Part shown: one piece after another, positions 8,043 through 17,040 of the stretch
How positions within the stretch are numbered: position 1 is the stretch's first letter
Layout of the letters: each line of letters starts with the position of its first letter
NCBI RefSeq assembly: GCF_014698115.1
Contig: NZ_JACJSJ010000083.1
Span: 1-38,281, forward strand
Origin: Nostoc sp. FACHB-973
GTDB taxonomy: Bacteria; Cyanobacteriota; Cyanobacteriia; Cyanobacteriales; Nostocaceae
Reading direction: 5' to 3'
Length of the DNA stretch: 38,281 nt
Made by a program: the position numbers and the translations under genes
Notes under the pieces: generated by a model
The model's database searches: none
What the model was told of the DNA's origin: nothing
Seen by the model: the letters and a program-made list of their open reading frames with translations, nothing else

Positions 8043-9182
8043 TTATTTTGAAGAATTCTGAGCTTGAATTTGGTCAAAAATAGCACCTTCATTAAAAAAT
8101 CTCTGTTGAATATTTTTCCATCCTCCTAAATCATCAGCTTTAAACAAAGTTTTAACTTTAGGAAAATTGCTACTCAGTTCTTTTGCAATCTTGGTATTTA
8201 CAGGGCGAAATCCTATTTTGGCAAATTCTCTTTGTACCTCTGGGGTATAGAGATATTGAACAAATGCTTCTGCAACTTTCCGAGTCCCGTGTTGCTCGAC
8301 GTTCTTATCTACTACAGCAATTGGATTCTCAATAGATATATTGACATCAGGGACAACATATGAAAACTTTTCGCCTTTTTGTTTTGATAAAATCATTTCA
8401 TTTTCATAGTTGAGTAAAGCATCCCCTTGACCTTGTTTAAAGAACAATTCGGTCACATTACGAGCAGTTTTGGGCAGCACAGGTACATTTTTATAAACTT
8501 TGGAAGTAAAATCTAATGCTTGCTTCTCATCCTGTCCAGTTTTTGTTACGTAACCCCATAAACTTAAGAAGTTCCATCGCGCACCACCAGATGTTTTTGG
8601 GTTAGCTGTCAGTACGCTCACTCCTGGTCTTGTCAAATCTGTCCATGTTTTAATATTTTTGGGATTCCCCTCACGAGTAGCAATCGCACCTACGGATTGG
8701 GTCACAATTGCATTAAAGGGTGCTTCTTTTTCCCAACCTGGTTGAATAAAACCTGTCTGAACCAGTTTGTCAACATCAAGGGCTAGTGACAGGTGTACCA
8801 CATCAGCCTCTAAACCATCAATCACATTTAGGGTTTGAGAACCAGATCCATCATAACTTTCGGTAAAAGTCAGATTTTGGTTATGTTCTTTTTTCCATTT
8901 TTCTCTAAATTGCGGAATAATCTGCTCATATGCAGCCTTGGTAACTGAATAAGAAACAAACGTTAGGTTGACATCACGACCTGAATTGGCAATAGTATTA
9001 CCAGTTTTCTCAACATTAGCCGAAGAACAAGCACTCATCACTATACTTAAGCTTATTCCCACCAAAAATAGGGATATAAACCCCCAGTTTCTTATAGCTT
9101 GCCAAGCTTTAACAGTACGAGTGTGAACTTGTTTAGTGATATATGTGTTTAACTTCCAAGTATGCTGCCGCTTGTTTGTCAA
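8043..9182 (-). CDS. sbpA: Sulfate ABC transporter substrate-binding lipoprotein
   Basis: 379 residues. The start is a TTG, decided by GAGGAGGG 6-8 bases upstream. A long basic N-terminus leads to a hydrophobic segment (about 34-50) ending in MSAC, with Cys52 the likely lipidated residue. The mature part is a classic sulfate-binding protein: LTFVSYSVTKAAYEQIIPQF, SYDGSGSQ (sulfate-binding loop), DGLEADVVHLSLALDVD, ANPKTSGGARWNFLSLWGY, and the C-terminal PVNTKIAKE. It delivers sulfate to the CysTWA permease, which is not encoded here. An inverted repeat resembling the dioxygenase operators lies 16-51 bases upstream. Its location near the organosulfur genes fits a sulfur-acquisition role. Confidence 0.9.
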   Translation of the reverse strand: MTNKRQHTWKLNTYITKQVHTRTVKAWQAIRNWGFISLFLVGISLSIVMSACSSANVEKTGNTIANSGRDVNLTFVSYSVTKAAYEQIIPQFREKWKKEHNQNLTFTESYDGSGSQTLNVIDGLEADVVHLSLALDVDKLVQTGFIQPGWEKEAPFNAIVTQSVGAIATREGNPKNIKTWTDLTRPGVSVLTANPKTSGGARWNFLSLWGYVTKTGQDEKQALDFTSKVYKNVPVLPKTARNVTELFFKQGQGDALLNYENEMILSKQKGEKFSYVVPDVNISIENPIAVVDKNVEQHGTRKVAEAFVQYLYTPEVQREFAKIGFRPVNTKIAKELSSNFPKVKTLFKADDLGGWKNIQQRFFNEGAIFDQIQAQNSSK

Positions 9183-9197
9183 AATTTCCCTCCTCTG

Positions 9198-9233
9198 TTA
9201 AATTCGGTAAGTCGAGAGATTTACTGTAGTTTA
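9198..9233. promoter_or_regulatory. Weaker operator-like inverted repeat upstream of sbpA
   Basis: TTAAATTCGGTAAG, spacer TCGAGAGA, TTTACTGTAGTTTA. The layout (14-8-14) equals the sites at 5008 and 35958. The right arm matches the right arm of the 5008 site at 11 of 14 positions, and the CGGTAA core is kept in the left arm. It lies 16 bases from the start codon, much closer than at the dioxygenases, so it could overlap the transcript start. Confidence 0.4.
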
Positions 9234-9346
9234 GAGGTATTATAAGATAGTTAGCAAAATTACATAATCTTTTGTTAACCTAAATTTAAATAAGTTGTAT
9301 ATTGATTACGCATACAAAGAGGCTTAACGTTGCCAAAACAAGAGCG

Positions 9347-9568
9347 TTACAACTGAGTTACAAAATCTGGTGGCATCATTCTTCCAAGCCTTTGCTCAAT
9401 GACAGCAACACAATCAGCCATTTTGCAACCCTTGAATAATGAAATAGCTTCTTTAAGTTCCAGTGTTAGTCCTAACTCTGTGAGAAATTGGACAAGAACA
9501 CGATTACTCGATGTCTCGCTGTCTACCAACACTCCATCACAGTCAAAGATAACCAGTTCTGTTAGCAC
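9347..9568 (-). pseudogene. HAD-superfamily hydrolase fragment
   Basis: 73 residues from a GTG start. LVIFDCDGVLVDSE is HAD motif I with the nucleophilic aspartate (DCDGV) of beta-phosphoglucomutase-like phosphatases, which are normally about 215-230 residues. The frame stops after MPPDFVTQL, so the core with motifs II-IV is missing, and nothing resembling it follows. A 3'-truncated relic; the remaining cap fragment is unlikely to fold as an enzyme. Confidence 0.65.
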
Positions 9569-9707
9569 TCGTATCCAAGTTCTGGGTGCGTTGTGTGCGA
9601 TGGCCGGATGGAGAAATGCCAGAGTATCACTAGAATCGCTTTTTCGCTGATGACCGGTTTCTCAATTTAGTTGCATCATATTTCTGCTACTTTCGATTTC
9701 TCCTTAT

Positions 9708-10922
9708 TCAATCCATGACAGCTAATACAGCTTTTGGCAATAACTTATCTTTAAACCAAACAATTCTGGCGGGAACATCATTTAATTTTACGCCCGCCTT
9801 TTCTAAATTAAGTCGCTCGGAAATTGCCAAAATTAAGTCATCACGTCCAGCACGCCGCACCTGAGAAAACTTTTTTTGTAAATATTCTGGTCGCCAATAA
9901 CCAACAATTTCTAATAAAAAACTACGCCCATCAGAATGCACTAAGCGAAAATCAGGAATCATCACGCTACCAGGAATTGGTATCAAATCAACTTCTCGCT
10001 CTAACGCCCAACCACTTTTCAACGCATCCCATTTATCAGCAAAGGATGCTTCTAGCATACTATCGTAGGGCTTTCCTGGTGGATAATGAGATACCAATCC
10101 ACATTCGGAATTGAGAGTAAAACGTCCAGTTTTCCAGGTATTTGTATAGGCATCACGACTTTGGAGAATCGAAGAAAGACTCCATTTTGTAACGTGAAGT
10201 AAAGCGGGAATTAGTTTAGCGATCGCCAACCCATATCGCGTACTAGGATTAAACAAACTCGTCGGTCCGTCTATCGTAATTGTAAACCCGTGGTCAGCAT
10301 CACCTTCAATATAAGCCATCAATTGAAACAATTTTAAATAGCGAAATAACAGCTTATATTCTCCTGGAACATTTCGATGAGCATTTAACACCAACTGACT
10401 CGCTTTATAAAAAACACCCTGCACCTGAGATAAATTATAGCGATTCAACAAATCTGGCGCTGTTGGTGCATCAAAAACCGTCAAAATTTTATTCTCAGAT
10501 AAATCAGCATATAGTCCATTCCGAACCTGTTCCGGTAAAACTTCCCGTTCAAGTTCTTGAGTTAATTCATCAGCAACTTTCCCCAGAATAACTTGTGTAG
10601 ATTCCCGACTAGAAACAGACTTTGCAGCCAGAGAAAACACCCGTTCTCTTAACATTTGTGGTTCCAAAGGACTAACCACCTCAAAAGTACAAAAACTGCT
10701 TTTGAGAATATAAGCTAATCCCCGCTTCACCCGATAATCTGTCGAATCTCCTTCAAAATCAGTCAGTTGTCGCTCAAGCACACCCTGAGTCTTCCCCACC
10801 GCTGATTGAAAATAATTAATTAACTCAATCGCTAACTCCGAAGTTTGCCGATCAATCTTCAGTCTCTTCGGAATGATCTCCTCCCCGTTTTGGCGATGCA
10901 TCAATAACTCTGTCGGTAACAT
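9708..10922 (-). CDS. Bax1/DUF790 family nuclease, partner of XPB helicase
   Basis: 404 residues. The start MLPTELLMHR fits the family's conserved beginning. A helical N-terminal half is followed by a PD-(D/E)xK-like nuclease region: YDSMLEASF (286-294), MIPDFRLV (Pro323-Asp324) and FLLEIVGYW (Glu338). The usual lysine after the glutamate is not in the canonical place. DUF790 includes archaeal Bax1, an endonuclease that binds XPB and cuts at bubble or fork structures. Here the gene directly follows and overlaps the XPB-like gene by 71 bases, matching that partnership. The pair probably unwinds and incises damaged DNA; that is inference from the archaeal system. Confidence 0.82.
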   Translation of the reverse strand: MLPTELLMHRQNGEEIIPKRLKIDRQTSELAIELINYFQSAVGKTQGVLERQLTDFEGDSTDYRVKRGLAYILKSSFCTFEVVSPLEPQMLRERVFSLAAKSVSSRESTQVILGKVADELTQELEREVLPEQVRNGLYADLSENKILTVFDAPTAPDLLNRYNLSQVQGVFYKASQLVLNAHRNVPGEYKLLFRYLKLFQLMAYIEGDADHGFTITIDGPTSLFNPSTRYGLAIAKLIPALLHVTKWSLSSILQSRDAYTNTWKTGRFTLNSECGLVSHYPPGKPYDSMLEASFADKWDALKSGWALEREVDLIPIPGSVMIPDFRLVHSDGRSFLLEIVGYWRPEYLQKKFSQVRRAGRDDLILAISERLNLEKAGVKLNDVPARIVWFKDKLLPKAVLAVMD

Positions 10923-12432
10923 CTGCTGAATTTTGGATTTTAGATTTTGGATTTTGGACTGAATAATTAATTTCTAACTGTTCCGCCGCCTTTAAACTCC
11001 TTTCCTTCCCACTCCCATACACAACCTGCAAATTCCCCTTCTTCTCGCCGCGTCCTCTTACTTCCCTCTCCCCTCTGCGCCTCGCCGAAGTCCCCTCTTC
11101 ACTCGTATCCTCCGCCACCACCTCATACAAAATCGCCTGCTTATTCTCAATATTCCCCTTCCTTAAAACCCTCCCCAAACGCTGAGTATACTCTCTAGCC
11201 GAACCAGTTCCCGATAAAATAATTGCCACAGAAGCCGCAGGCACATCAACTCCTTCATTTAACACATGAGAAGCCACCAAGGTGTTATATGTACCCTCAC
11301 GAAATTTTGTTAATATTTCATGGCGTTCTTTCACAGGAGTTTGATGAGTAATTGCCGGAATTAGTAACTCTTGGGAAATGCGATAAACCGTAGCATTATC
11401 AGCAGTAAAAATCAAAATTCGTGCCGGATAATGTTCTGCCAACAAATTAGCTAAAATTCGCAACTTTCCATCAGTACCCAAAGCAATATCTTTCGCTTCG
11501 CGGTGCGCTAACATAGCTCTCCGCCCACCTTGGGATCTAGCGCTCATTTGGACGAACATTTGCCAACCTTGAAGACTGCCCAAAGAAATGCGAGATTGCT
11601 TTAAAAAGTCGTTGCGAGTTTGAATTAATTGGTTGTATCTTTCGCGCTCAAGTTGTGATAACTTTACCTTAATTTGGACGATTTCATGTTCTGCTAACGC
11701 TTTCCCCGCCAAATCTTCAGCGCGTTTGCGATATACTTCTTGACCAATGAGAATATTTAAGTCAGCGTGTTTGCCATCGGTACGTTCTGGTGTGGCAGAA
11801 AGTCCTAAGCGATAAGGTGCGATCGCATATTCAGCAATTACCCGATTAAAATCCGTTGGTAAGTGATGACACTCATCAAAAACAATCAAAGCATATTGAT
11901 TTCCGATCGCTTCCGCGTGAATTGCCGCACTATCGTAAGTTGCCACCAGGATGGCTGTTTTATCCCGCGAACCACCCCCCAGCAATCCCACCTCAGCATC
12001 CGGGAAAGCCGCCACTAAATGTGCATACCACTGATGCATTAAATCCAAAGTTGGCACTACAATCAGCGTCGTGCGGGGGGTTGACTGCATCGCCATTTGT
12101 GCTAAATAAGTCTTTCCCGCCGCCGTGGGAAGCACAACCACCCCTTGCCTACCCGCTAGTTTCCAAGCCGCTAGGGCTTCACTCTGGTGAGCATAGGGTT
12201 CCATTTCCAAACTAGAAACCAAATCTAGAGGATAAAATTCCTTTGCTTCATCGATAAAGTTAACATCTTCCGCTTGTAGTGCTTCCACCAGCGATCGGTA
12301 TCTAATCGCCGGAATGCGGAATTTTTCAACTCTATCATCCCATGTGGCATAGTCCATCCAAGCTTTGCCGCGTGGTGGTGGATGCAAAATTAGTGTGCCG
12401 CGATCGAAAGTTAATGTTGGGGTACGAGCCAT
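10852..12432 (-). CDS. XPB-type DEAD/DEAH-box helicase
   Basis: 526 residues. An N-terminal damage-recognition-like segment (1-75) precedes helicase domain 1: Walker A PTAAGKT (102-108, with Ala in place of the usual Gly), DECH (186-189), SAT (212-214). Domain 2 holds FREGTYNTLVASHVLNEGVD and motif VI QRLGRVLRKG (417-426). XPB-family enzymes open DNA by ATP-driven duplex melting. The C-terminus is odd: residues about 448-467 are a low-complexity Arg/Gly/Glu run, and QNPKSKIQNS (493-502) is encoded by the CCAAAATCTAAAATCC intergenic repeat that recurs at 17163, 37205 and 38010. The gene overlaps the Bax1-like nuclease gene. Confidence 0.85.
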   Translation of the reverse strand: MARTPTLTFDRGTLILHPPPRGKAWMDYATWDDRVEKFRIPAIRYRSLVEALQAEDVNFIDEAKEFYPLDLVSSLEMEPYAHQSEALAAWKLAGRQGVVVLPTAAGKTYLAQMAMQSTPRTTLIVVPTLDLMHQWYAHLVAAFPDAEVGLLGGGSRDKTAILVATYDSAAIHAEAIGNQYALIVFDECHHLPTDFNRVIAEYAIAPYRLGLSATPERTDGKHADLNILIGQEVYRKRAEDLAGKALAEHEIVQIKVKLSQLERERYNQLIQTRNDFLKQSRISLGSLQGWQMFVQMSARSQGGRRAMLAHREAKDIALGTDGKLRILANLLAEHYPARILIFTADNATVYRISQELLIPAITHQTPVKERHEILTKFREGTYNTLVASHVLNEGVDVPAASVAIILSGTGSAREYTQRLGRVLRKGNIENKQAILYEVVAEDTSEEGTSARRRGEREVRGRGEKKGNLQVVYGSGKERSLKAAEQLEINYSVQNPKSKIQNSADVTDRVIDASPKRGGDHSEETED

Positions 12433-12670
12433 AATTATTGGGCATTGGGCATTGGGGATTGGGGAGTGGGGATTGGGGACTGGGGACTGGGGATTGGGGA
12501 TTGGGGATTGGGGACTGGGGATTGGGGACTGGGGATTAGTTATTAATTCTCATCCCTCACTCCCTCACTCCGTCACTCCCTCATCCCCCTCATCTCTTTC
12601 ATCTCCCTCATCCCCCCACTCCCCACTCCCCACTCCCCACTCCCTTGATTACTAATAACGTAAAAAGTGC
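12433..12670. repeat. Heptanucleotide tandem repeats (STRR type)
   Basis: Two arrays between the helicase and cyclase genes, which point away from each other. At 12438-12537, units of GGGGATT and GGGGACT (with GGGCATT variants) repeat every seven bases. At about 12550-12645, C/T-rich units of CCCTCACT, CCCTCAT and CCCCACT follow. The two arrays are roughly complementary and could pair. Any promoter of either gene must lie within or beside them. Confidence 0.8.
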
Positions 12671-13966
12671 ATGATTAATCCAAATAACTCTGACAAAAGT
12701 CAACTAGATGCGCTGATGAGTCAAGGGATGTCCCATTGGCAAATAAGCAATAGCTTTGACAAATCCTACAAAGAACAGCGACAGCGCTTCCTGCTCAAGC
12801 GATTGCAATTGCAGGCTCAAATCATGCTGATTTCTGGCTTGACTTTGATTGCTTTTTTCTTTTGGGTAAATTCACAAGTACAAGGCAAAATATATGCCTT
12901 TAAAATTGGTTTTGTAGTAGAATTATTTATTCTTCTTTGTTGGGCTTTATGTAAAACCTCCATAGGTCGCCGCCATCCAGATTTAATTTTTTTGAGCTTA
13001 TGCTGGTCTGTAACTTGTGTTGTCCAAATTGATGTAGCGTTGCTATTTAATAAACTGGAACCTACAAACAATCTCTGGAGTCTGATGTTTTTAACTCAAG
13101 CTACACTTGTGCCAGTACAATGGTGGATGCATTTAGTATCACAAATTGGGACAATTTTTTGCTATTTAATTTTATATATTTTATATAATCCCACATTAAA
13201 AAATCCCTTAGATTATTATGTTGAACACGGTTTATATCTTTTTTGGACTTGCATAATTTGTGTTTTTTCTGTTTATTTATATGAGCGCTTACAAAAAAAT
13301 GAATTTGACGCTCGTAAAGCAATGGAGGTAGCCCAGCAAAAATCAGAACGGCTACTACTAAATATTTTGCCAGAGATGATTGCCGAACAATTAAAACAAC
13401 AGCCGACAACTATTGCAGATAGTTTTCTGGAAGTTACGGTGTTATTTGCCGATATTGTTGGTTTTACAGAGCTTTCAAGCCGGACATCTCCTGCGGAATT
13501 AGTTGATTTATTAAATACAATATTTTGTTTGTTCGACCAATTGGCAGAACGTCATGGAGTGGAAAAAATCAAGACGATTGGCGATGCGTATATGGCTGTT
13601 GCTGGTTTGCCAAATCAGTCTAACAACCATGCGATCGCCATAGCTAACATGGCGTTAGATATGCAAAATGCTGTAGCTCAGTTTAATGAAGAAAATAACC
13701 AATCTTTTCGGATTCGTATTGGCATTAGTACAGGGCCGGTAGTGGCAGGAGTGATTGGTCTGAAAAAGTTTGCCTATGACCTTTGGGGAGATACAGTCAA
13801 TACAGCTAGTCGCATGGAATCACATGGTATTGCGGGTGGCATCCAAGTTTGTGAAGCAAGTTATCAACTTTTAAAGGATAAATTTTTATTGGAAGAACGA
13901 GGTTTAATTAAGGTTAAAGGTAAAGGTGAAATGATGACTTATCTATTAAAAGGAATCCCCAAATAG
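12671..13966 (+). CDS. Membrane-anchored class III adenylate cyclase
   Basis: 431 residues. The N-terminus holds about six membrane segments (about 48-66, 76-94, 105-125, 135-150, 153-172, 185-204). A short coiled linker (ARKAMEVAQQKSERLLLNILP) follows, then a complete class III catalytic domain (about 252-430). Metal-binding aspartates are Asp261 (FADIVGFTEL) and Asp305 (IGDAY). Lys301 in EKIKTIGD and Asp370 (AYDLWGD) are expected adenine selectors, and Asn377 and Arg381 (NTASRM) the transition-state pair. All are present, so it should make cAMP from ATP. The membrane part carries no recognisable sensor domain. A MITE-like element begins at the stop codon. Confidence 0.9.
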   Translation: MINPNNSDKSQLDALMSQGMSHWQISNSFDKSYKEQRQRFLLKRLQLQAQIMLISGLTLIAFFFWVNSQVQGKIYAFKIGFVVELFILLCWALCKTSIGRRHPDLIFLSLCWSVTCVVQIDVALLFNKLEPTNNLWSLMFLTQATLVPVQWWMHLVSQIGTIFCYLILYILYNPTLKNPLDYYVEHGLYLFWTCIICVFSVYLYERLQKNEFDARKAMEVAQQKSERLLLNILPEMIAEQLKQQPTTIADSFLEVTVLFADIVGFTELSSRTSPAELVDLLNTIFCLFDQLAERHGVEKIKTIGDAYMAVAGLPNQSNNHAIAIANMALDMQNAVAQFNEENNQSFRIRIGISTGPVVAGVIGLKKFAYDLWGDTVNTASRMESHGIAGGIQVCEASYQLLKDKFLLEERGLIKVKGKGEMMTYLLKGIPK

Positions 13967-14284
13967 GAACTTACAAATCAAAAAATTTCCACTGTTCGCG
14001 CCTCTAAAAATTACAAATAATTTGGAACAATTTATTTTTTGTAAGTCCCTAATACTCTATTCTTTTATGGGTAGAGTATTCTGAATTCTGAATTCTGAAT
14101 TCTGACTCCTCTTTTATTTTTTGTCTGTTATGATACCTGGATTTGTGCCAACTTCTACTAGTGCGTAGGCGTAGCCCGTCCTAGACATCGCTCCTCAAAA
14201 TCAGCAAATTTTCGTTGTTGAGCTTAACTTATCTTAATATATTAAGGTAACCTTTTTATAGCCCTACTTAGTGTTTATCCCGAA
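13966..14284. repeat. Spacer with degenerate MITE copy A and short repeats
   Basis: 13966-14050 is an AT-rich element with ends GGAACTTACAAA and TTTGTAAGTCCC, a degenerate relative of the GGGACTTCC/GGAAGTCCC elements at 17041 and 18884; its first base is the last base of the cyclase stop codon. About 14077-14106 holds GAATTCT heptads, and 14161-14190 a GCGTAGGCGTAGCCCGTC repeat copy. A MATE promoter is presumably within 14200-14284. Confidence 0.6.
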
Positions 14285-15661
14285 ATGGAGTTAACCTCAA
14301 AAGAACTTAAATCAGAGTTCATATTAGAAATCCAAGCCTGCTTACAATTAGCAGTTCCTTTAGTAATTGCTCAAATCTTAGAAGCGGGAATTCCTTTATT
14401 GGATGGGGTGATGATGGGCTTACTTAACACTCAAGCTTTAGCGGCTGGTGCTTTAGGTGCTATCACCTTTTCTACTCTAGCCTCTATTTGTCGTTCTACT
14501 CTCTCAACAGTAGGTGCAACTGTTGCTAATGCTTTTGGTGCAGGAAAAATAGATCGAGTTAGCTGTGCTACCAGTCAGGGAATTTGGTTAGCTGCGATCG
14601 CCTGCTTCCCTATAATGTTTATCATTTGGCACTTTGATTTGATTTTGATGCTGATTGGTCAAGAAAAAAGCAACGTATTATTAGCTAAAACATATTTACA
14701 ATCTATTGTTTGGGGTTTTCCTGCTGCACTCGGCTTCTGTATCTTAAAAGAAGTTAGCTCTGCCCTGAATCGCCCCCAATTCCTGACAGTAATTACAGTG
14801 GCGGGATTATTATTAAATGGGGCTGCTAATTATGTATTCATGTTCGGGAAATTTGGTTTTCCAGCCCTTGGTCTAGCTGGTATAGGTTGGGCAAGCACAC
14901 TCATTCTTTGGTTAAATTTTATCGCCGCCGCTACTTGGATTTCCTTCGATGAGTACTTTCAAGACTACCATCTCGATCGCGCTCTGCTTCAGTTCGATAG
15001 GGAGATGTTTGTAGATATGTGCCAAACAGGGTGGTACTTGGGTTTGCAGTATGGAGCCGAAGTTGGAGTATTCACTGCCATTGCTGTACTCATGGGGTGG
15101 TTTGGCACTGATAAATTAGCAGCCCATGAAATTGCTGTTGAGACAGAAAGTTTTGTCGAAACTGTGTCTATAGGCATTTCTTATGCCATCACCATGAGAG
15201 TAGGACAGTTGAAGGGACAAAACGATCTCAAAGGTGTAAACAGAGCAGCATTTATTTGCATTGCACTTATTACTCCTTTGGTGAGCATTGTGGCAATAAT
15301 TTTTTGGCTATTTCCCAACTATATTGTGAGCATGTATTTGGACACCAATAATCTGAATAATGTCGAGATAGTTAACACTGCAATTTCTTTCTTAGGTGTA
15401 GCGGCAATAGTACAGATATTTTATTCTATTCAAGCGATCGCTGCTGGTGCTTTAATTGGTTTGAAAGATACGCGCACACCAACATCGATCGCGATATTCG
15501 CATACTGGGGAGTTGGTCTAGGTAGCGGCTACCTGATGGCATTTACTTTAGGTTGGGGTGCTATAGGTTTATGGTTGGGTTTATTACTAGGAATGCTTAT
15601 CGGAGCAGTGCTTTTAGTCAGCCGTTTTTATTTTTTGACTTCTGAGATCGAGCTTAGTTGA
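14285..15661 (+). CDS. MATE family efflux transporter
   Basis: 458 residues with about twelve hydrophobic helices in two homologous halves. Family-typical stretches are LAVPLVIAQILEAGIPLLDG with VMMG at the start of helix 1, GLLNTQALAAGALGAITF in helix 2, and GFPALGLAGIGWASTLILW around helix 6; the second half repeats the pattern with IAAGALIGLKDTRTPTSIAI. MATE proteins export cationic drugs, dyes or metabolites in exchange for Na+ or H+. The substrate cannot be told. It is apparently monocistronic. Confidence 0.85.
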   Translation: MELTSKELKSEFILEIQACLQLAVPLVIAQILEAGIPLLDGVMMGLLNTQALAAGALGAITFSTLASICRSTLSTVGATVANAFGAGKIDRVSCATSQGIWLAAIACFPIMFIIWHFDLILMLIGQEKSNVLLAKTYLQSIVWGFPAALGFCILKEVSSALNRPQFLTVITVAGLLLNGAANYVFMFGKFGFPALGLAGIGWASTLILWLNFIAAATWISFDEYFQDYHLDRALLQFDREMFVDMCQTGWYLGLQYGAEVGVFTAIAVLMGWFGTDKLAAHEIAVETESFVETVSIGISYAITMRVGQLKGQNDLKGVNRAAFICIALITPLVSIVAIIFWLFPNYIVSMYLDTNNLNNVEIVNTAISFLGVAAIVQIFYSIQAIAAGALIGLKDTRTPTSIAIFAYWGVGLGSGYLMAFTLGWGAIGLWLGLLLGMLIGAVLLVSRFYFLTSEIELS

Positions 15662-15702
15662 ACAGCCTAAAAACTAAGAACTTTAGCATTTGACACTTGC
15701 GT

Positions 15703-15990
15703 TATAGCGTTTCCCGACAAACGTGAGGTACACCTGTAGGGGCACGGCAGTGCCCATTGGTGTCAACTTAAGCTCAAATGCTTGTTCCACAGACGTTTTA
15801 CCCCACCCTAACCCTCCCCTTTACAAGGGGAGGGAACTAAATTCCTTTTTCCCCCCTTTCCAAGGGGGGATTAAGGGGGGTAAAACGTCTGTGGGACAAG
15901 GGTTTCACGTTAAGTTGACACCCCTGGGCAGTGCCGTGCCCCTACACCTGGCGATGTATGTTGTACCGCATCTGAATGGGAAGCGCTATA
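15703..15990. mobile_element. Nested MITE-like palindromic elements
   Basis: The outer element has terminal inverted repeats TATAGCGTTTCCC (15703-15715) and GGGAAGCGCTATA (15978-15990). An uninterrupted copy of its left part and central hairpin lies at 24160-24250. Here the hairpin GTAGGGGCACGGCA / TGCCGTGCCCCTAC is split by a second palindromic element (GGTGTCAACTTAA ... TTAAGTTGACACC), which in turn encloses a third (CAGACGTTTTACCCC ... GGGGTAAAACGTCTG) with internal CCCTCCCC and CCCCCTT hairpins. No protein is encoded. Confidence 0.75.
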
Positions 15991-16007
15991 GTTATGGTCA
16001 AATAATT

Positions 16008-17006
16008 TTAGCTAAAATAACATTCGTACCTTTCCCAAGCAGAATCGACTATTGTGGCAACGATTTCTGTGTATGCCACACCAGCCAAACGTCCCATAAT
16101 TGGTAAGTCTGAGCGGATATGGTGAAGTCCTGGTAATGGGTTAATCTCCAGAAACTGCAACACACCATTAGCATCGCAGCGCAGATCGACGCGGGCAGCG
16201 TCACGGCAATCAAGAGTATAGTAAGCATCCAGCGCTAGCTGTCTTGCCTGTGCCGCCAGTGGTTCAGGATCGATGAGCAAACGATAAGATACCCGTTCCA
16301 AATATTCATCTTTGTTGACGGTGGTGTAGGCAGAAGTTTCTGCTTTGTCTGCAAAAATTACTTCCATAACACCTACTACCCGCGAATTACTGCCATTGCC
16401 AATAATACCCACTGTTAATTCTCGACCGGGAAGAAAGGTTTCCACCAGTACGGACTGCTGGAATTGTTCGCGTAATAATTGGTACATCGTCACTAGCTCC
16501 TGGCGTTCTTTAACAAAGGAACGCCCAGTTACTCCCTTGGAACTCCCCTCCGCTACAGGTTTGAGGAACAATGGCAAAGGTAGGGATACGGCTTGTGCTT
16601 GGGCGGTGGAATTCACTACTTCAAAGGGGGCTGTGGGCAAACCGCGATCGCGTATTATCCTTTTAGCCAGTGCCTTATCTAAGGTGAGGGCGCAGGTGAG
16701 GGGGTCGGAAAAAGTGTAAGGTTGAGCGAATAATTCACAGACTGCTGGAACTTGTGCTTCACGAGAACGACCTTTCAAACCCTCAGCAATATTAAAAACA
16801 AGATTCCAGCGATCGCCTTTTGCTAACCTGAGAGCAAGTTCTCTGCCATTGCCAATACGTTCAACCTGATGACCTAACTCAAATAGAGCTTTTTCTAGCC
16901 CAATGATAGTTTCTTCATCGTCAAATTCCATCACTTCTTCAGCACTAAAACCAGACTTCAAGTAGTCTGTCTTCAAGTCATAACAAAGACCAATAAATAA
17001 ACTCAT
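16008..17006 (-). CDS. D-Ala-D-Ala-ligase-like ATP-grasp enzyme
   Basis: 332 residues from the ATG at 17006, chosen because homology to the Ddl fold begins at MSLFIGLCYD and a G-rich ribosome binding site precedes it; a longer frame to 17105 would start inside a MITE. Visible Ddl features: WNLVFNIAEGLKGRSREAQV (67-86), LDKALAKRII (109-118), the ATP-grasp loop KPVAEGSSKGV (149-159), Asp273, and the metal-binding EINPLPGL (287-294; Glu287, Asn289). Such enzymes join a carboxylate to an amine via an acyl phosphate. It follows the lysine 2,3-aminomutase-like gene on the same strand, so its substrate may be a beta-amino acid rather than D-alanine; this is inference. Confidence 0.75.
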   Translation of the reverse strand: MSLFIGLCYDLKTDYLKSGFSAEEVMEFDDEETIIGLEKALFELGHQVERIGNGRELALRLAKGDRWNLVFNIAEGLKGRSREAQVPAVCELFAQPYTFSDPLTCALTLDKALAKRIIRDRGLPTAPFEVVNSTAQAQAVSLPLPLFLKPVAEGSSKGVTGRSFVKERQELVTMYQLLREQFQQSVLVETFLPGRELTVGIIGNGSNSRVVGVMEVIFADKAETSAYTTVNKDEYLERVSYRLLIDPEPLAAQARQLALDAYYTLDCRDAARVDLRCDANGVLQFLEINPLPGLHHIRSDLPIMGRLAGVAYTEIVATIVDSAWERYECYFS

Positions 17007-17040
17007 CACCCCATAACTCCCACTGTTCGTATGTACGTTA

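Noticed and set aside
12365..12655. Rightward frame rich in Gly/Trp/Ile repeats
   Set aside because: It is a translation of the GGGGATT/GGGGACT heptad array, starting antisense inside the helicase gene.
15723..16106. 127-codon rightward frame
   Set aside because: It runs through the nested palindromic elements and into the antisense of the ligase gene; no protein-like composition.
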